Of a stretch of 64,000 nucleotides of DNA, positions 24,959 to 36,977 are shown piece by piece (the stretch's first letter is position 1; each line of letters starts with the position of its first letter). The DNA is taken from assembly GCA_002104935.1 (NCBI GenBank), contig MCGT01000010.1, positions 310,001-374,000 of the forward strand, read 5' to 3'. Source of the DNA: Hesseltinella vesiculosa (lineage: Eukaryota > Mucoromycota > Mucoromycetes > Mucorales > Cunninghamellaceae). The notes under the pieces are model-generated. The model ran no database searches. It had not been told where the DNA came from and saw nothing but the letters and a program-made list of their open reading frames with translations. The position numbers and the translations under genes are program-made.

Positions 24959-27161
24959 TTATAATCTAGCATCACGAGGGAAATACTTCATAGCTTGACG
25001 CACACCGAGATCGGCCATGATTTCTTCACTGCCACCAAGAATGGCTGAGAATTTGTAGGTGCGCTGGAAAGTTTCGATGTTGCGTCCCATGCCGGTCTTG
25101 GTGATGGCGCGACCACCAAAGATTTGACAGGCATCATCTGCTACGTTGTGCAACATGCGCGTCATTTGGTATTTGCAGAGGGCCAGAGGGCCAGCAAGCT
25201 TGGTTGATTGCTCATTATAGCTCATGTGATTCATTTGGTATGCTGGTTTTAATAATAAACAAGGAGAGTCAGCTCCAGTCTCCTATGCCCCCTTCCCTCC
25301 CCCACTTACTCAAGTTTTCAAGCCAGGCATGCATGGATTCCATTTGAGAAATCTATGAGGTTTAGAAGAATACTGATTTGACTTGGGGGATCCAAGGCTT
25401 TAATCCTTTTTTTTTTTTTTTACCATTCCTGCCAGCTTGTTGCGGATGACGGGCTGATCGATCAACCGTTTGCCAAAGACCTTGCGTTGGTTGGCCCACT
25501 TGAAGCAGTCTTATAAAAAAAAAAAAAGATGTGTACTTGCTGTCTTCAGACCGCGTTGGGATTTTACCTTGGATGATAATGCGAGCAGCCATGGAAGCAC
25601 CACAAAGCATGGAGTAGCGTTCATGGTTGAAATTGGCTGGAAAAAAATTGGTTTAGGTTCTGCCTCGGCTCATTCTTTTATGCTTACACAAGACCACCTT
25701 GAAGCCTTGGTTTTCAACGCCAAGCAAGTTTTCGACTGGAACCTTGACATTTTCAAAGGATACGTAGGCAGTGCCGGCACTTTGTGCATAAGAAGTATGG
25801 ATGGCCTTGGTCTCCACACCTTCGCTTCGTTCAATTAACAACATCGATATGCCTTTGTCCGTGCGTACCGCAGTCGAGAAGTAGTCAGCAAATCTGCCTG
25901 TGGAGATCCACTAAATACACCAAGGGATAAGTATTTCACATCAATGAGCTTATTTTCTTACCTTCTTAACACCATTGACAATGTAGTGAGACCCATCGGC
26001 AGACAGAGTGGCAGTGGTCTTGATGCCAGCAACGTCGCTCCCAGTGTAAGGCTCACTATGAAAAATTTGAAAAAAAAAAAAGTCAGCCAAACTCCTTTTT
26101 CATGCCCATTGTGGTATGACCTTATGGCCAGAGCCATGCGCTTTTGACCTGAAAGCACCTCGGGCACGACCTGGAAACAGATAACGGTTAGCTCTTCACA
26201 CGCTTGTCATGACATTTCTTCCCCAATTGGTGAAAGGGATGTGATACAGATTTGCCACACGCCTCCCTTGCAGTTCTCACGCTCAAAAAAAAAAAAAAAT
26301 CACGCTCTTCCTTGCTGCAGTATCTACTTGCCTTTGCTTTGATGTGCGGTTTTGCAAAATTTACCACCGTTGGCAAAGAAATGGTCATTCCTCCAAGCAC
26401 TCCAGTCCCTGTACCGGGTGACACCCACCTAGCAAATTCTTAAAATAGGTGGTTGTCATTAAAAACTGCGCCTGCCACTCCAGCATTTTCATTTACCTTC
26501 GTGCAGCACCAATTCAAAGAAATAATCATATTCTTCAACTTTGATACCACCAGGTAAGAGGGTACCAGGAGGTAGTAGCTTGACAGCATCGGGGCCAATG
26601 TTGGCGGCCAAGAGATGGTGCTTTCCTAGAATTTGCGTGAATTCATCGGACGGGCGTTCACCCGTGGCTTCGTATTCTTGGGCTTGGGGTTTCAGTTCAT
26701 CGAGGATCTTGCGAACAGCTTGACGGAATTGCGTGTGCCGTTCAGAGTAGTAAGGTGACTTATAACCCATGAAGAAACTGGACTCAGCGTATGGTACCTT
26801 GGACAGCTCGCCAGGCTGGTACATATGAATTTGCGGTTTCTCGCCAGCAATGGTCCCAATTTTGAATCGCTTGTATTTCAGCAGCACGTCCTGCTTATGC
26901 ATTTCATAAAATTGATCGGTGGCATCCTTCCCAGCCACTTGCATCAAAGGAAAAACACCTCCAGGGTGCAATTCAACGAAACGACTCAGATCGTATCTGG
27001 AAAATGAAGAATGAGGTGAGTGTCAGCCCCACCCAAAAAAAAAAAAAATTCGTATGAACAACATGACCAATGTAGACTTACATATCTGTATCGATGATGA
27101 TCCAAAGGTCACTTTCAGAAGTATGACGAGCAACTTCTTCACGGGTAAAAGTTTTGCTCAT
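24959..27161 (-). CDS. cytochrome b5-fused acyl-CoA dehydrogenase, copy 1
   Basis: Model complement(join(24959..25242,25310..25352,25424..25509,25568..25636,25688..25910,25962..26055,26121..26170,26332..26438,26497..26996,27082..27161)), 511 residues. Residues 1-75 are a cytochrome b5 domain with haem ligand motif ELHPGG (His 37) and the second His near 60 (FYEMH). The rest is an acyl-CoA dehydrogenase: EPYTGSDVAGIKTTA (FAD/substrate loop), KKWIS, then QIFGGRAITKTGMGR and ILGGSEEIMADLGVRQAM near the C-terminus. The enzyme should oxidise an acyl-CoA with FAD and may pass electrons to the b5 haem. It ends DARL; ARL fits the PTS1 peroxisomal signal. The intron at coding nt 687 starts GCAAGT, so it is a GC-AG intron. 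A second copy of identical length is at 43117-45227. Confidence 0.92.
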
Positions 27162-28367
27162 GATATTAGCAAAAAAGAAATGAAAAAGGGAAGAAAGGAA
27201 GAAAGCCGCGACTCAAAATTATGCATTTGAAACTGCCGGAATAAACATTACCAAATGCAATTCTCAGGGGAAATGTGGGAACACAACAATCCCAAGCTTT
27301 TTTTTTTTGTGTTTGAATAGTTGGCGAGGATCTGTGGGCACCAACAAGCAATGCTAAAGAACGTGGCTTGATCGAGCGTATCGTAGCCACATTCGGAATG
27401 AACTCGATAGTACATCTCTGAGAGTAATGGCGTAGGAACGGGAAGCAAAGTGGAAAAGCTGAAAAAGTGGTTAACCATTGGTAAGCGGGCTTTTATTTTA
27501 TCGTACGCTCTCTCGGGACGCGCTGGATTGGGGTTTGGAGCGTGAGTCGTTGAATGCCATGCAAAGATTCGTTGAAGATAGGATGGAATTAAAAAAAGAC
27601 TCAAGTCACGGATATTTAGCACCCACAGTGTTTACGGCCCTCATCGATTTTTAAGTGGCTTATCGCACGTTGTCTTACCATCGTTGCGTTGAAAGGCGAA
27701 TTGGACACGCCTGTAGATGGACAGTGCATGGGAAATCATGATGCACGGTAAAAACACTCCACCTACCATATTCCCTCTGAATCACTTGAGATCTTTTTCT
27801 CGTGAAAGAGTTCAGCAAGGTTTCCATTCGATCTGGTGTGACAGAAGCATCAGGGTTAGGCGGCTTTATTATCCAGGAAAATTAAATGGAATGGATGCAA
27901 GCAAGATCAGTTGAGCGATGGAAAGGAATGTTCATTTTTCATTTTTCTATTCCAAATTCAGGGAAATTGGTCAATTTTGTACGAGGTCAGGTGACACGAA
28001 ATGGTCGTATCTGTGTGATGTGATCTGGCCACCTAGCTCAGCGAGGGGGAGCGACTTGTTTACAAAGGTTAAAAAAAAAAAGATCATCGTCCCCTCTGAA
28101 ATGTTTCGGGATGTGCTTATTTGTTTTGTATTTTTTGTACCATTCCCCCCTCTTTTGCTTGAGTGATAGGGCACACTCCCACGTGCTTCATCGGCTTCAA
28201 CGTTTTATTTATGCAAGTGCCCAGGATATGCCTCCTAAAAACCTGTGGCAAAAAAAAAGTAAATAAAACATCGAGTCGACTCCTGTTTGTTTCTCTTCAG
28301 TATCTTAGCTCCTCATTTTTCCATTTTCTTTCTTTTCCCATTTTTTATTTATCACTTGATATTTTTG
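27162..28367. other. gene-free spacer between divergent genes
   Basis: About 1.2 kb between divergently transcribed acyl-CoA dehydrogenase copy 1 and the KIN-like kinase, so it should hold both promoters. Short frames only; pyrimidine-rich sequence lies just before the kinase start (28290-28365). Confidence 0.45.
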
Positions 28368-31247
28368 ATGAAGGCAATATCAGCGTCCTTGAAAACCCAC
28401 TTTATACGATCATCAACGCCAACAGTTGTGGAGACCAATTCTGTCCATGGACAGCCTGGCACTGATCCATCACCTCCCCCCAAAACGCCTACCCCTCAAG
28501 CTCCACCCTCTCCAACCAAATCCCCTTCCTCCTCATCCAAGTCACCTCCTAAACTGATCAATCATGAAGGCCTCCTGAATGGTATTGGCCCATATCACTT
28601 CATCAAGCCCTTGGGCAATGGCAAGTTTAGCAAAGTCTTTTTAGCCAGACACCAAGAAACCAAATCTCTCTACGCCATCAAGGTAAAAAAATAATAATAA
28701 TAATAATAATCGATCCGTCAAAACAATAGAAGGGGGACATGGCTTTGTGTCGACACGTTAGACAAAATCGCAGAGAGGGGTAGATTCAGCTGACCTTTTT
28801 TTTTTTTTTTTTTTTTTTTTGATTGTGGCGGAAACAGATCATCGACAAGCTGGTTCATGATTTCAGAGTAATGTCCCGCCTTGTGCGAGAGATTCATTTG
28901 ATGGAGCTGTTGGACCATCCAAATATTGTCAAGCTACATGAAACATATGAAACGTGTGATTCCCTATTTATAGTGATGGAGTATATCCAAGGTCAAAATC
29001 TAGATGAATATTTACAACAGCGGGGTGGGGCATTGCCTGAACCGGAAGCTCGCCACTTGTTCCGCCAGCTGGTGCAAGCCGTACATGTGTGTCACCGACA
29101 TTGGATTGTCCATCGGGATTTGAAGACCCCAAACATCATGATCTCTGACCCCACACCAAGCCAGCCTATGCCAGTGCTCAAATTGGTGGATTTTGGCCTC
29201 GGCAACCGGTTTGGTCTCCAACGACTCAAGACCATCTGTGGCTCCATGCTTTATTATAGCCCTGAAATCATCAGCAATCAAAAGTACTACGGTCCCGAAG
29301 TGGATTGCTGGTGTCTTGGCATCGCACTCTTCCGAATGATCGCTGGCTTTGAACCTTTTGCACACGCTCATAGTAAGCAAGAAGAAAAAAATGGAGCGGT
29401 GGACATAAAAAAAAACCAGTGGAAATTGACGCTTTTTCTCTCGTTCTCTTATTTCAGCGGTGGGAGAATTAAAAAAGGATGTCTGCAGCTGTAACTTCCC
29501 CATGCCATCTTCTATTGGGCCTGATTTGCAAAAAACAATCATGAAATGTCTGCAGGTGGACCGCAGAAAACGCATGACTGTGCGCTTAGCATTGCAGAAT
29601 GACCCATGGCTGACCAATTACGGCGCAATGCCCTGTCCCTTGCTACTGTCGACGGTGTACGATGACCTGGTGCAAGCCCAACAATCCGAGGGAGGGGAAC
29701 TGACGGCCAAGGACAAGGAACGCCGCACTCGAAGACAATTGATGAAAACGATGGAAATGGAACAGCCCATCGCACCCCGCACATTGATTTACCATCCCGT
29801 CAATCTGTCCACCTACTTCACTGCCATTTTACCCTCGACCAGCCCAGACAATGCCATGGCAGCCACCAACTCTCAAGATGCGGCGGCCTATCATCAGCAA
29901 CATCATCCTCGATACGGTCGCTTTGTCACCAACGTCGAGGGTTTCCGCTCGGACCTGTTACAGGCTATCTGCAGCCACACCCACAAGCTGTCGTTTAAGC
30001 CTGTCGACAAGTGGCAAGCGATGGCCAAATCACGCCATTTGGGATTCAAAGCCAATGAGTTCTCCTTGTCAGCCATGGTCCAACGCATGCAAGATCAGAT
30101 CCATTACTTCCAAGTCACGCTCCCGCCTGCTGGCACAAACGTCACCTCTCACTCTCGCGGTCCGACTCCATCACCAACCACACCGTCCAGCCCTACAACA
30201 CCGACGCCATCTTTGGCCATGCCATCATCTGGCTCAGGCACTCAGCAGCAGCTTCTTCTACCCAGCACCCAAAACCTGTCAGTCTCCGGAACCAGCTCAT
30301 CCTCGGCCATGTCTTTGCCTCGACCGACTTCAGCGCAGCCAATGACCATCGCCCAGCCCGTCAGCAACGCAGCCGTCAACGTCAGCCAGGACCAACTGCC
30401 GTCGTTGACTCTGTCCAGCATTACCACCTCGTGCTCAAGTGAAGAACCCTTGGAGTCGCTGACGTCTTCTTGCAGCCCACAGCAGCTGTCACCAAGACCA
30501 GAAGCCATCAAAGTGGATGAAGAATGCATGTGCCTTCTGAAACAAACCTGTCAGCTCATGGGTATCTCATTTGTCCAGCAAGACAAGCACACTCTTGTGT
30601 GTGTGCTGACACTGCGCGATGCTCCCACCCCCTCCACTACGCATTTTACCTCAGCCAGCCAACCTCAGCCAACCGTTCCTTCCCCATCTCCGCCCACACC
30701 TGCCCCATCTTTCTCAGCCGATCCTCAACAACAGCCGGCGAATGGGTCGTTAAATCGCCAAGGCAGCAAGCGATCAACCACATCCACACAATACCTATCC
30801 ATATCCTCTTCCTCTAGCAACCGTACGCGATCCACTGCATCCAGCCGCCACCGACATCATCATCAGCAGCGGGCCGCAAGCTATGAGCAATTAATTCTTG
30901 GTGGGGGTGGTTCCTATGGCAGCTCATTTTCCCAGCGCTTCACCCTGATATCACAGCTGACGTCATCCATGACCACTTCTTTCTTCGGTCGCCAACAGCG
31001 ACATCAGAAGCGATCCTCGTCCCAAGTCAGTCTTCAAGAATCCGGTGCCATGCTGTCTCAAAAACGCAAAGATGGTGTGGCCGTGTTTATCGTCACGTTT
31101 GAAGCCCTGCCTTCTTTTGGCTATCTTCAAAAGCAGCTCTTCACCCTGAGATTCTCCAAACGCCAAGGCTCATCCGTCGTTTTCAAAATGGGCTGTGGTT
31201 GGATCACAGGCGTTTTGGGGCTGGACGAAAAACTCTCTCAAGCATGA
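28368..31247 (+). CDS. KIN/MARK-like Ser/Thr protein kinase with KA1-like C-terminus
   Basis: Model join(28368..28682,28838..29372,29458..31247), 879 residues, in frame. After a Pro/Ser-rich N-terminus the kinase domain begins near 74 (GPYHFIKPLGNGKFSKVFLA). Visible are AIKIIDK (ATP Lys 105), a REIHLMELLDHPNIVKL helix, VHRDLKTPNIMI (catalytic Asp 199), LVDFGLGNRF (Asp 223), ICGSMLYYSPEI and YGPEVDCWCLGIALF. This is the CAMK group, nearest KIN1/MARK by pattern. A long low-complexity Ser/Thr/Pro linker follows, and the last ~60 residues (VAVFIVTFEALPSFGYLQ, FTLRFSKRQGSSVVFKMGC) resemble a KA1 membrane/autoinhibition domain. HRDLKTPN replaces the usual HRDLK.EN and the Gly loop is divergent (GNGKFSKV). 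Family roles are polarity, secretion and wall integrity at the plasma membrane. The start at 28368 is preferred over an upstream in-frame Phe-rich extension. Confidence 0.85.
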
Positions 31248-31314
31248 CAACATTTTTTTTTATTTATTTCATCCCGATATCCTAATAAACTAAAATAATT
31301 TCGACTCTGAATAG

Positions 31315-32422
31315 TTACATGTCGGCCGATCGATAATGGAAGTCGTCCAACGTGGTGTACAGCAGACCTTCACTGTTGAGATTGTGGGCCATATCTCTGA
31401 TATCCGATTCGCTGAACTGCGAGCGAAGGGCTTGGACGATCTGGTCGATGTGCATGCCTTCGTCATTTGGACACGCCGAAATAAGATTATGGACTTGATC
31501 TCGTAACGAATTGCCTGAGCTTTCACCCATGACGACGTCCTATCGTTCGACAAGAAAATGGTGGGTGTCAGTGGACTTTTTTTTTTTTTTTTTTCGCGCC
31601 ATTGCGACCACGATTTCTGTGTTCAAACGTACCTTGTCCCCACCATGAATATGCTTCACGTGATCCAAGATAGCTTCCAAGAAGTGGTAGGTGATTTCGT
31701 TGGAATCTGTGATAGGGCGGATGTACTGAGCCAAGACGCTCAATTTTTTGTTAAAGTGGTTCAGTCGGCCAATGACACGCACGTACATGTTTTCCCTGTA
31801 GAAAGGACAGACAAGAATGAGAGGCTATCAAAAAAACTTATGCAGCGCAGATTCTAATGATGGTTCCAGGTCGCACAGGATAAAGGAGAACAGGAAGTCG
31901 CACTTACAGAATGTCGGGGCGGCCAGGAGCATCTTCACCTCCATTACCAGGTGATGACAGCCAGAGACGTACTTCCAATGAGCCGGTACCATCTTCAATG
32001 CGATAACTAATGTTGGTAGCTTGCTGATTGATCTCGCGAACAACCCCAACAAGGCTGATCTGGAAGAGTGAGGCAGAGAAGAAAAGTTTAAGTTTCAGTG
32101 CCATCCAACTTGCTGAAAGCAAAGTGCCACTTACAAAAGTAACGGGTGCATTGTCTAGTGTGAAGCTGTTATCAGAAGGGATTTCCAACTTTGCCACTTG
32201 TTTCATGGTAACAGGGCGAATGGTCTGTTCGGTGCGGATTTTCTAATGCGGGTGATAAACGTAAGAAGTGTATTAGGAAACACAATGGAGGGCTGGATAG
32301 ATGCTTACTCTTTGTGTATCCGTGCCAGAGTGATCGTCTGCTAGGTAGCCTACATTAATAAATAATAACCACGATGAGCTTTTATCAAAACACTGTAAAT
32401 CATGCTGTATCTTACCGTCCAT
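31315..32422 (-). CDS. RFA2: replication protein A 32 kDa subunit (RPA2)
   Basis: Model complement(join(31315..31539,31633..31795,31908..32059,32135..32242,32309..32349,32416..32422)), 231 residues, in frame. The first coding exon is only 7 bases (ATG GAC G). The OB fold (about 40-140) shows IRPVTMKQV, ISLVGVVREINQQATNISY, IEDGTGSLEVRLW, NMYVRVIGRLNHFN and LSVLAQYIRPITDSNEI. The C-terminal winged helix (about 160-231) reads QVHNLISACPNDEGMHIDQ, IRDMAHNLNSEGLLYTTLD and DDFHYRSADM. RPA2 joins RPA1 and RPA3 in the single-strand DNA-binding heterotrimer needed for replication, repair and recombination in the nucleus. The winged helix normally recruits repair factors. At 231 residues it is shorter than usual (about 270) because the Ser/Gly N-terminus that is phosphorylated elsewhere is short here. 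Confidence 0.95.
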
Positions 32423-32820
32423 TGCGTGTTGTTGTGATGTAAGTGAAGAAAGAGGTATGAAAAAGAATGAAAAAAAAAAAAAAAAACTGCGCGTTGGCGT
32501 CGCCTCAAAAAATAAAAAAAAAAAGCTGTTCGCGCGGGATCCGCAATTCCAAAAAAAAAAGTCACAAACGAAGATTTCACAGCTTGGTCGGATCAGTTCG
32601 CTTCAACGTTGAGTCCAATAGTCAGAAAAGGAAAAAAAAAAATGAAGACATCACAGAGACACTGTCATGTACAATTGGGAGAGGGCGGCGGTGGTAATCA
32701 GTCTTCGTCATATATCTTTCCGGCCTCTCATTGTACCCCAGCCATTCCTTTTTCCAGGCTAAAACTCTCCCCCGGCACACAAGCAAGAAAAAAAAAGGGA
32801 GCGATCTACAACCACACCAT

Positions 32821-33051
32821 ATGACGCGGAAATTTATGCTGTGTGCCTTGGAAACCACCTGGGTTCTCGAGGGCGATGATTATCTCTTAGCGCTGTTTTA
32901 TGTTACTGTAAAAAACGCTTCCTCGGTTCGAGGCTTGGCCAGCAAGAAGACCCAAGGCCTGCTCTTACCCAAGACAATGCGCTCGCTGCGTGCCGATACC
33001 AAATGTCAGCCCTTATTTCGCACCACAGGGATCACTCTCCTTGGTAGGTAA
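32821..33051 (+). CDS. possible small ORF
   Basis: 76 codons from an ATG at 32821 (MTRKFMLCALETTWVLEG). It lies in the spacer upstream of RPA2 and has ordinary composition, but there is no family match. A donor-like GTAGGTAAG near 33045 could make it a first exon, yet no continuing exon is evident. Doubtful. Confidence 0.2.
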   Translation: MTRKFMLCALETTWVLEGDDYLLALFYVTVKNASSVRGLASKKTQGLLLPKTMRSLRADTKCQPLFRTTGITLLGR

Positions 33052-33284
33052 GCGATCTTCGTCGCCAGCCGTTAGATCAAGCCAATGTATTACGTGATCT
33101 TGGCCCTCTCCGGTGCTTAATTCATTGGGAAAGTTAAAGCGAAGTTGGAGCTAGGCGTGAGATAGATGGTATAAATCATGATTTACTAGAATGAAAATGA
33201 ATTGGGCACATGCGAATATTGACAATTTGATATTGAGAGTTGCGGAACAGCTTTTGAAGTGAAAAGTGGAGAGGACAGGAAGGA

Positions 33285-33571
33285 TCATTGCTTGTTTGAA
33301 GTGTCTTTGCTCTTAGATTCTTCCATGATTCGTTTCATGCGTTCCTGATCTTCAATATCCTGCTTCCTTTCCTTCAGCTTTGCCTTGGCTTCGGAGGCAA
33401 GTAGCATTTCATCTATCCCAGAAAATAAATTAGTTCACCTTTATTTTTGGTGGGGATTCAGTGGCACATCTCGCGCTTCGTACAATAGTTGGACTTGATT
33501 AACATGAATTCCATACTGCCACCAATGAGCACTCCAAGACCAAACAATTTTGCATACAGCTCCGTTGCCAT
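33285..33571 (-). CDS. small membrane protein, UQCC5/SMIM4-like
   Basis: Model complement(join(33285..33412,33484..33571)), 71 residues, in frame. The N-terminus carries one membrane span (LYAKLFGLGVLIGGSMEF) followed by FMLIKSNYYEML and a charged coiled tail (KAKLKERKQDIEDQERMKRI). The GG-x-ME-x-x-x-IK pattern after a single span, then a Tyr and a charged helix, is characteristic of the SMIM4/UQCC5 family, small inner-mitochondrial proteins required for assembly of respiratory complex III (cytochrome b stage). The family call rests on this short motif and could be wrong. An AG just upstream of the ATG (33580) suggests a 5' UTR intron, or that the true start lies in a further exon. Easily missed by length-based gene finders. 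Confidence 0.6.
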
Positions 33572-33884
33572 CTTGATCGCCTAAAAAATCGTAAACAAGA
33601 AAAGTCAAAAATTTCGGCTTGCGCTGGCTTGGCCAAAAAAAACTTTAAAAGGGCAGGTACTTTTTTTATGGCTGCACCGTAGACATTAAAAAAAAGGGAC
33701 CTGACGCTGCCCACTCAAAATGATTCCCTTGAAAGGCAAGGCCACTTTATAATAAATGGGGCGTGGCTTCCTAGCTAATACTGTAAGCAAGCACACAAAA
33801 AAAATGGAACCTTTGTTCAGCCTTGCGTCACAGGAATCCAAGGCACAGTGCGGGGGTTGAAATTGACAATCTATTCTATTCTTC

Positions 33885-34240
33885 GTTTTGAAAAAAAAAA
33901 AAAGTCAAGACTACACAGCACTTTTGAGTGATTAGATCGGCGTAAAATAGTGTACCCGGGCGCAAATGTATGAATGATGATGGTACTGAAAAAATCAGGT
34001 CGATTGGCGAAGATCGTCCAGCCAACTTTTGGCCAGTTTCGTTTTGACACCTCCGATCCTCCAGCTAAAAAACGAGAAAAACCCACCATTTTCGCCAGGG
34101 GACCCCCCAGGAGATCTGATCAAAATTCACAGTGCAAAATTTTTTACTCCAAATTTTGCAAACTAGTAAAAAAAAAAGGGCAAGACATGACCATATTAAA
34201 ATTACAGCTCTCTCAGGCAGCGAAGGGCAGGGTTGGAGGC
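33885..34240 (+). repeat. dispersed repeat family, copy C
   Basis: Contains all shared blocks: A-run, GACTACACAGCACTTTTGAG, AAAAAATCAGGTCGATTGGC, CCAACTTTTGGCCAGTTTCG, CCAGCTAAAAAACGAGAAAA, CCATTTTCGCCAGGGGACCC, GGAGATCTGATCAAAATTCA, and a 3' extension CAGCTCTCTCAGGCAGCGAA shared with copy B. Non-coding; sits in the spacer between the UQCC5-like gene and the acyl-CoA synthetase. Confidence 0.8.
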
Positions 34241-34471
34241 TGGTAATCACAAAATATATAATGCGCACTTGATCAAACACTTTCTACCCAAGCTGACCAG
34301 ACTACCAGGGCGGCGGCTGCCGATGTTACAGTAAACCACTCCCGTTTGTGTGAGCAGCTGCTAGTCATGATGCTAAAGCCAGCAATGGCTAGAACTGACG
34401 ATATTCAATAATAAAAAAAAACTATTTTACTTGTTGTTCTACATTATGACAATTTTTCTACAAAACTATCC

Positions 34472-36675
34472 TCAGATTTTCTTGGTTTTCCCTTTCCACA
34501 AGTCATTTCTCAGTATAAACTTTTGTACTTTGCCAGTACTATAAACTCAAATATTAATACAAGGTATGCCAATGGGTAAGGTTAGGTTACCTTGTTTTTG
34601 GCAAGCTCTTGACAAACATGACCTTTGCTGGGCACTGGAAAATCAAGGACGAGATCAGCAAGGTGATGCCTATGCTTTGCCCACTTCTTCTTTCTTCCCC
34701 TTACCTTGTATCCTGCCAGATTCTTTTTGCAGTGAGCAATGACGTCAGCTTCAGTAAGTGAATTGCCTGGTTTCAAAACAAGAAAGGCAAATGGCCGTTC
34801 TCCCCATTTGTCGTCAGGGCCGCCCACCACCGCGCTATCAATTTTTTTTTTTTTTAAAAAAAAAAGGGGGTAATCAGCATACGTCTCATTTTCGATTCCT
34901 ACGCTGCGTTCATACCATTCAAACACTGTAGGAAGTTGGATGAGGGCTGCCTCCACTTCGATGGAACTGATGTTTTCGCCACCAGAGATAATGACATCCT
35001 TGCTACGATCAACAATTTCAATGACCCCATCCGTGTGGCGGACAGCCAAATCGCCAGTGTTGAAGAACCCGTGGCGGAAAGCCTTGGAAGTCTCTTCAGG
35101 ATTGTTGTAATAACCAGTCATGTTGGTGTTGCCCGAGAAGCATACCTCTCCGATGGTTGTACCGTCACTAGGGACATCCTTGCCAGTATCAGGATTCAGC
35201 ACCCTGATTTCGTCGGTGACAATAGTATTGTAGCCTGTACGGGCCATCATGGCGTACTGTTTCTCCTTGTTTTCGGGATGAGCGGTCTCGAGATGCCAGG
35301 TCTCATATGACAGAGTGTTTGGACCAAAGGTTTCAGTTAGACCATACACTTGCGTTGGTTGGAGGTTCAGAGCCACGAGCTTTTTGATCAATGGGCTTGG
35401 GAAGGCTGCCCCGCCACCCAAGACTCGGACAGGGGAAGGTAGACGCACGGCTTGGGGATGGTTGCAGATCTCATTGTGGACTGTAGGAGCTCCATTGTAA
35501 TGCGTGACACCTTGCTCCTTGAAACACTGCCAAATGCGTCCGTAGTCCATTTTACTCAGCATCAGTTGTTTGCCTGAAAAAAAAAATCGAGTCAACGTTG
35601 GCCATTCTTCCCACGATTTTCATATGTCTTACCACCAATGGCTACCATGGCCCAAATAAAACCCCAACCTAATGTGAAGAAGTAAAAGACTGCGTGAGAC
35701 CGAAATGGATGACAACAGGTCGCACGCGTCATACCGTTACAGTGGAACATGGGCAGCGTCCACAGCATGACACTTGAAGAGCAAAGGCCACCTTGAATGC
35801 AATCGTTCAAAGCTGTCAAATAAGCACCTCGGTAGGATACCATTACCTGTCAATGAAATGGGTGAGCAGCCCTTGACTCTTTTTTTTTTTAGGATCCCTT
35901 TGATTTACCCCTTTCGGCATACTTGTGCTTCCCGATGTAAAGTTGATAGAGATGATGGCGTTTTCGTCATTGACCAATGGCATGTCGTTCCATGGGCGAG
36001 GTGAAGAAGAATGCCTGTTGAGGAATTGTTCGTAGGGGTCTTGGTCGGGAGCGTCAGGGCGGTCAGCCACATGCAGTACGGGAATCTTCTGTTGCACGTT
36101 GGCAGACACATGAGACATGAGCTCGTCTTGCACAATCAACAAGGAACAACCAGCATGGTTGACAGCATACTCGATTTCGGCGGATAAAAGACGAGTGTTC
36201 AGGGGGACCATGATGGCACCAGCAGCGGGAATGGCAAAGTGAGCTTCGACCATGCTCGGAATGTTCTGACACAGGATCCCGACGCGATCACCAGGCTTGA
36301 TCTGGTAGTCTTCCATTAACCCATGAGCGAGTCTTTGCACGCGTTCTGTTAATTGTCGAAATGACCACTCCACCCCACGATGACTGACGGCAATCTTGTC
36401 AGTGTACACCATGGCGCTACGAAGCAAGAATCGGAGAGGGTCTAGTGGACTTATGTATGGAAGCTGGTCCGGCGAGCGATTGAGTCGCACTGTGATGGAC
36501 AAAAGAAAAATGGTCTAAATTGGTTAGGGGCATGTCAAGTTGAAGCAGCAGTTTAAAAGAAGAGGGGGGGGGACTTGCATGTGTCAAAAAATGGAACTTG
36601 GTCCCTGTTCAAATGAGAGGCAACAGATGCCAATCGGCGCTGGGCATTGTTTCTACTTTCAGTAGGTTCAGACAT
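34472..36675 (-). CDS. AMP-forming acyl-CoA synthetase (acyl-activating enzyme)
   Basis: Model complement(join(34472..34538,34591..34634,34705..34834,34916..35573,35633..35668,35735..35846,35909..36489,36579..36675)), 574 residues, in frame. ANL-superfamily motifs in order: INFTSGSTSMPKG (ATP loop, about 214-226), MFHCNGWGFIWAMVAIGG, VYGLTETFGP, GFFNTGDLAVRHTDG, EIVDRSKDVIISGGENIS, ECAVVGGPDDKWGERP and the catalytic-lysine region LPKTSTGKVQKFILR. The enzyme adenylates a carboxylate and transfers it to CoA. The HCNGWGF pattern resembles the plant AAE1/AAE11 and ACSF2-like branch, suggesting short/medium-chain or aromatic acids; substrate is inference. Intron 1 has a GC donor (GCAAGT), and the frame fits only with it. 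The C-terminus KTKKI is not a PTS1. It may supply acyl-CoA for the two dehydrogenases nearby. Confidence 0.92.
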
Positions 36676-36977
36676 GAGGCTCAATCAATGGCAGGTAGGG
36701 AGAGAAAGAAAGGGACAGGATCAGAATGGCTCCTTTTTAAAAGACAGCCATTGCTCATGGGAAAAAAAAAATGAACGAGGCGCTGCAATTTCTTGATTTC
36801 GTCAAAGGTTTTAGCCGGGCATGAACTGTCGCATCTTCGAACATGTTCTTTGGGCCTAAGGTTTCAACCGACAGCGAGGCTAAAGCTTTTACCGCGTCAC
36901 ATTTATCAAGGCATTCCAATTTTGTTTTTGAACGTGAAGTGGGATTACTTTTTATGAGGCAATGATGTGAATGGGTT

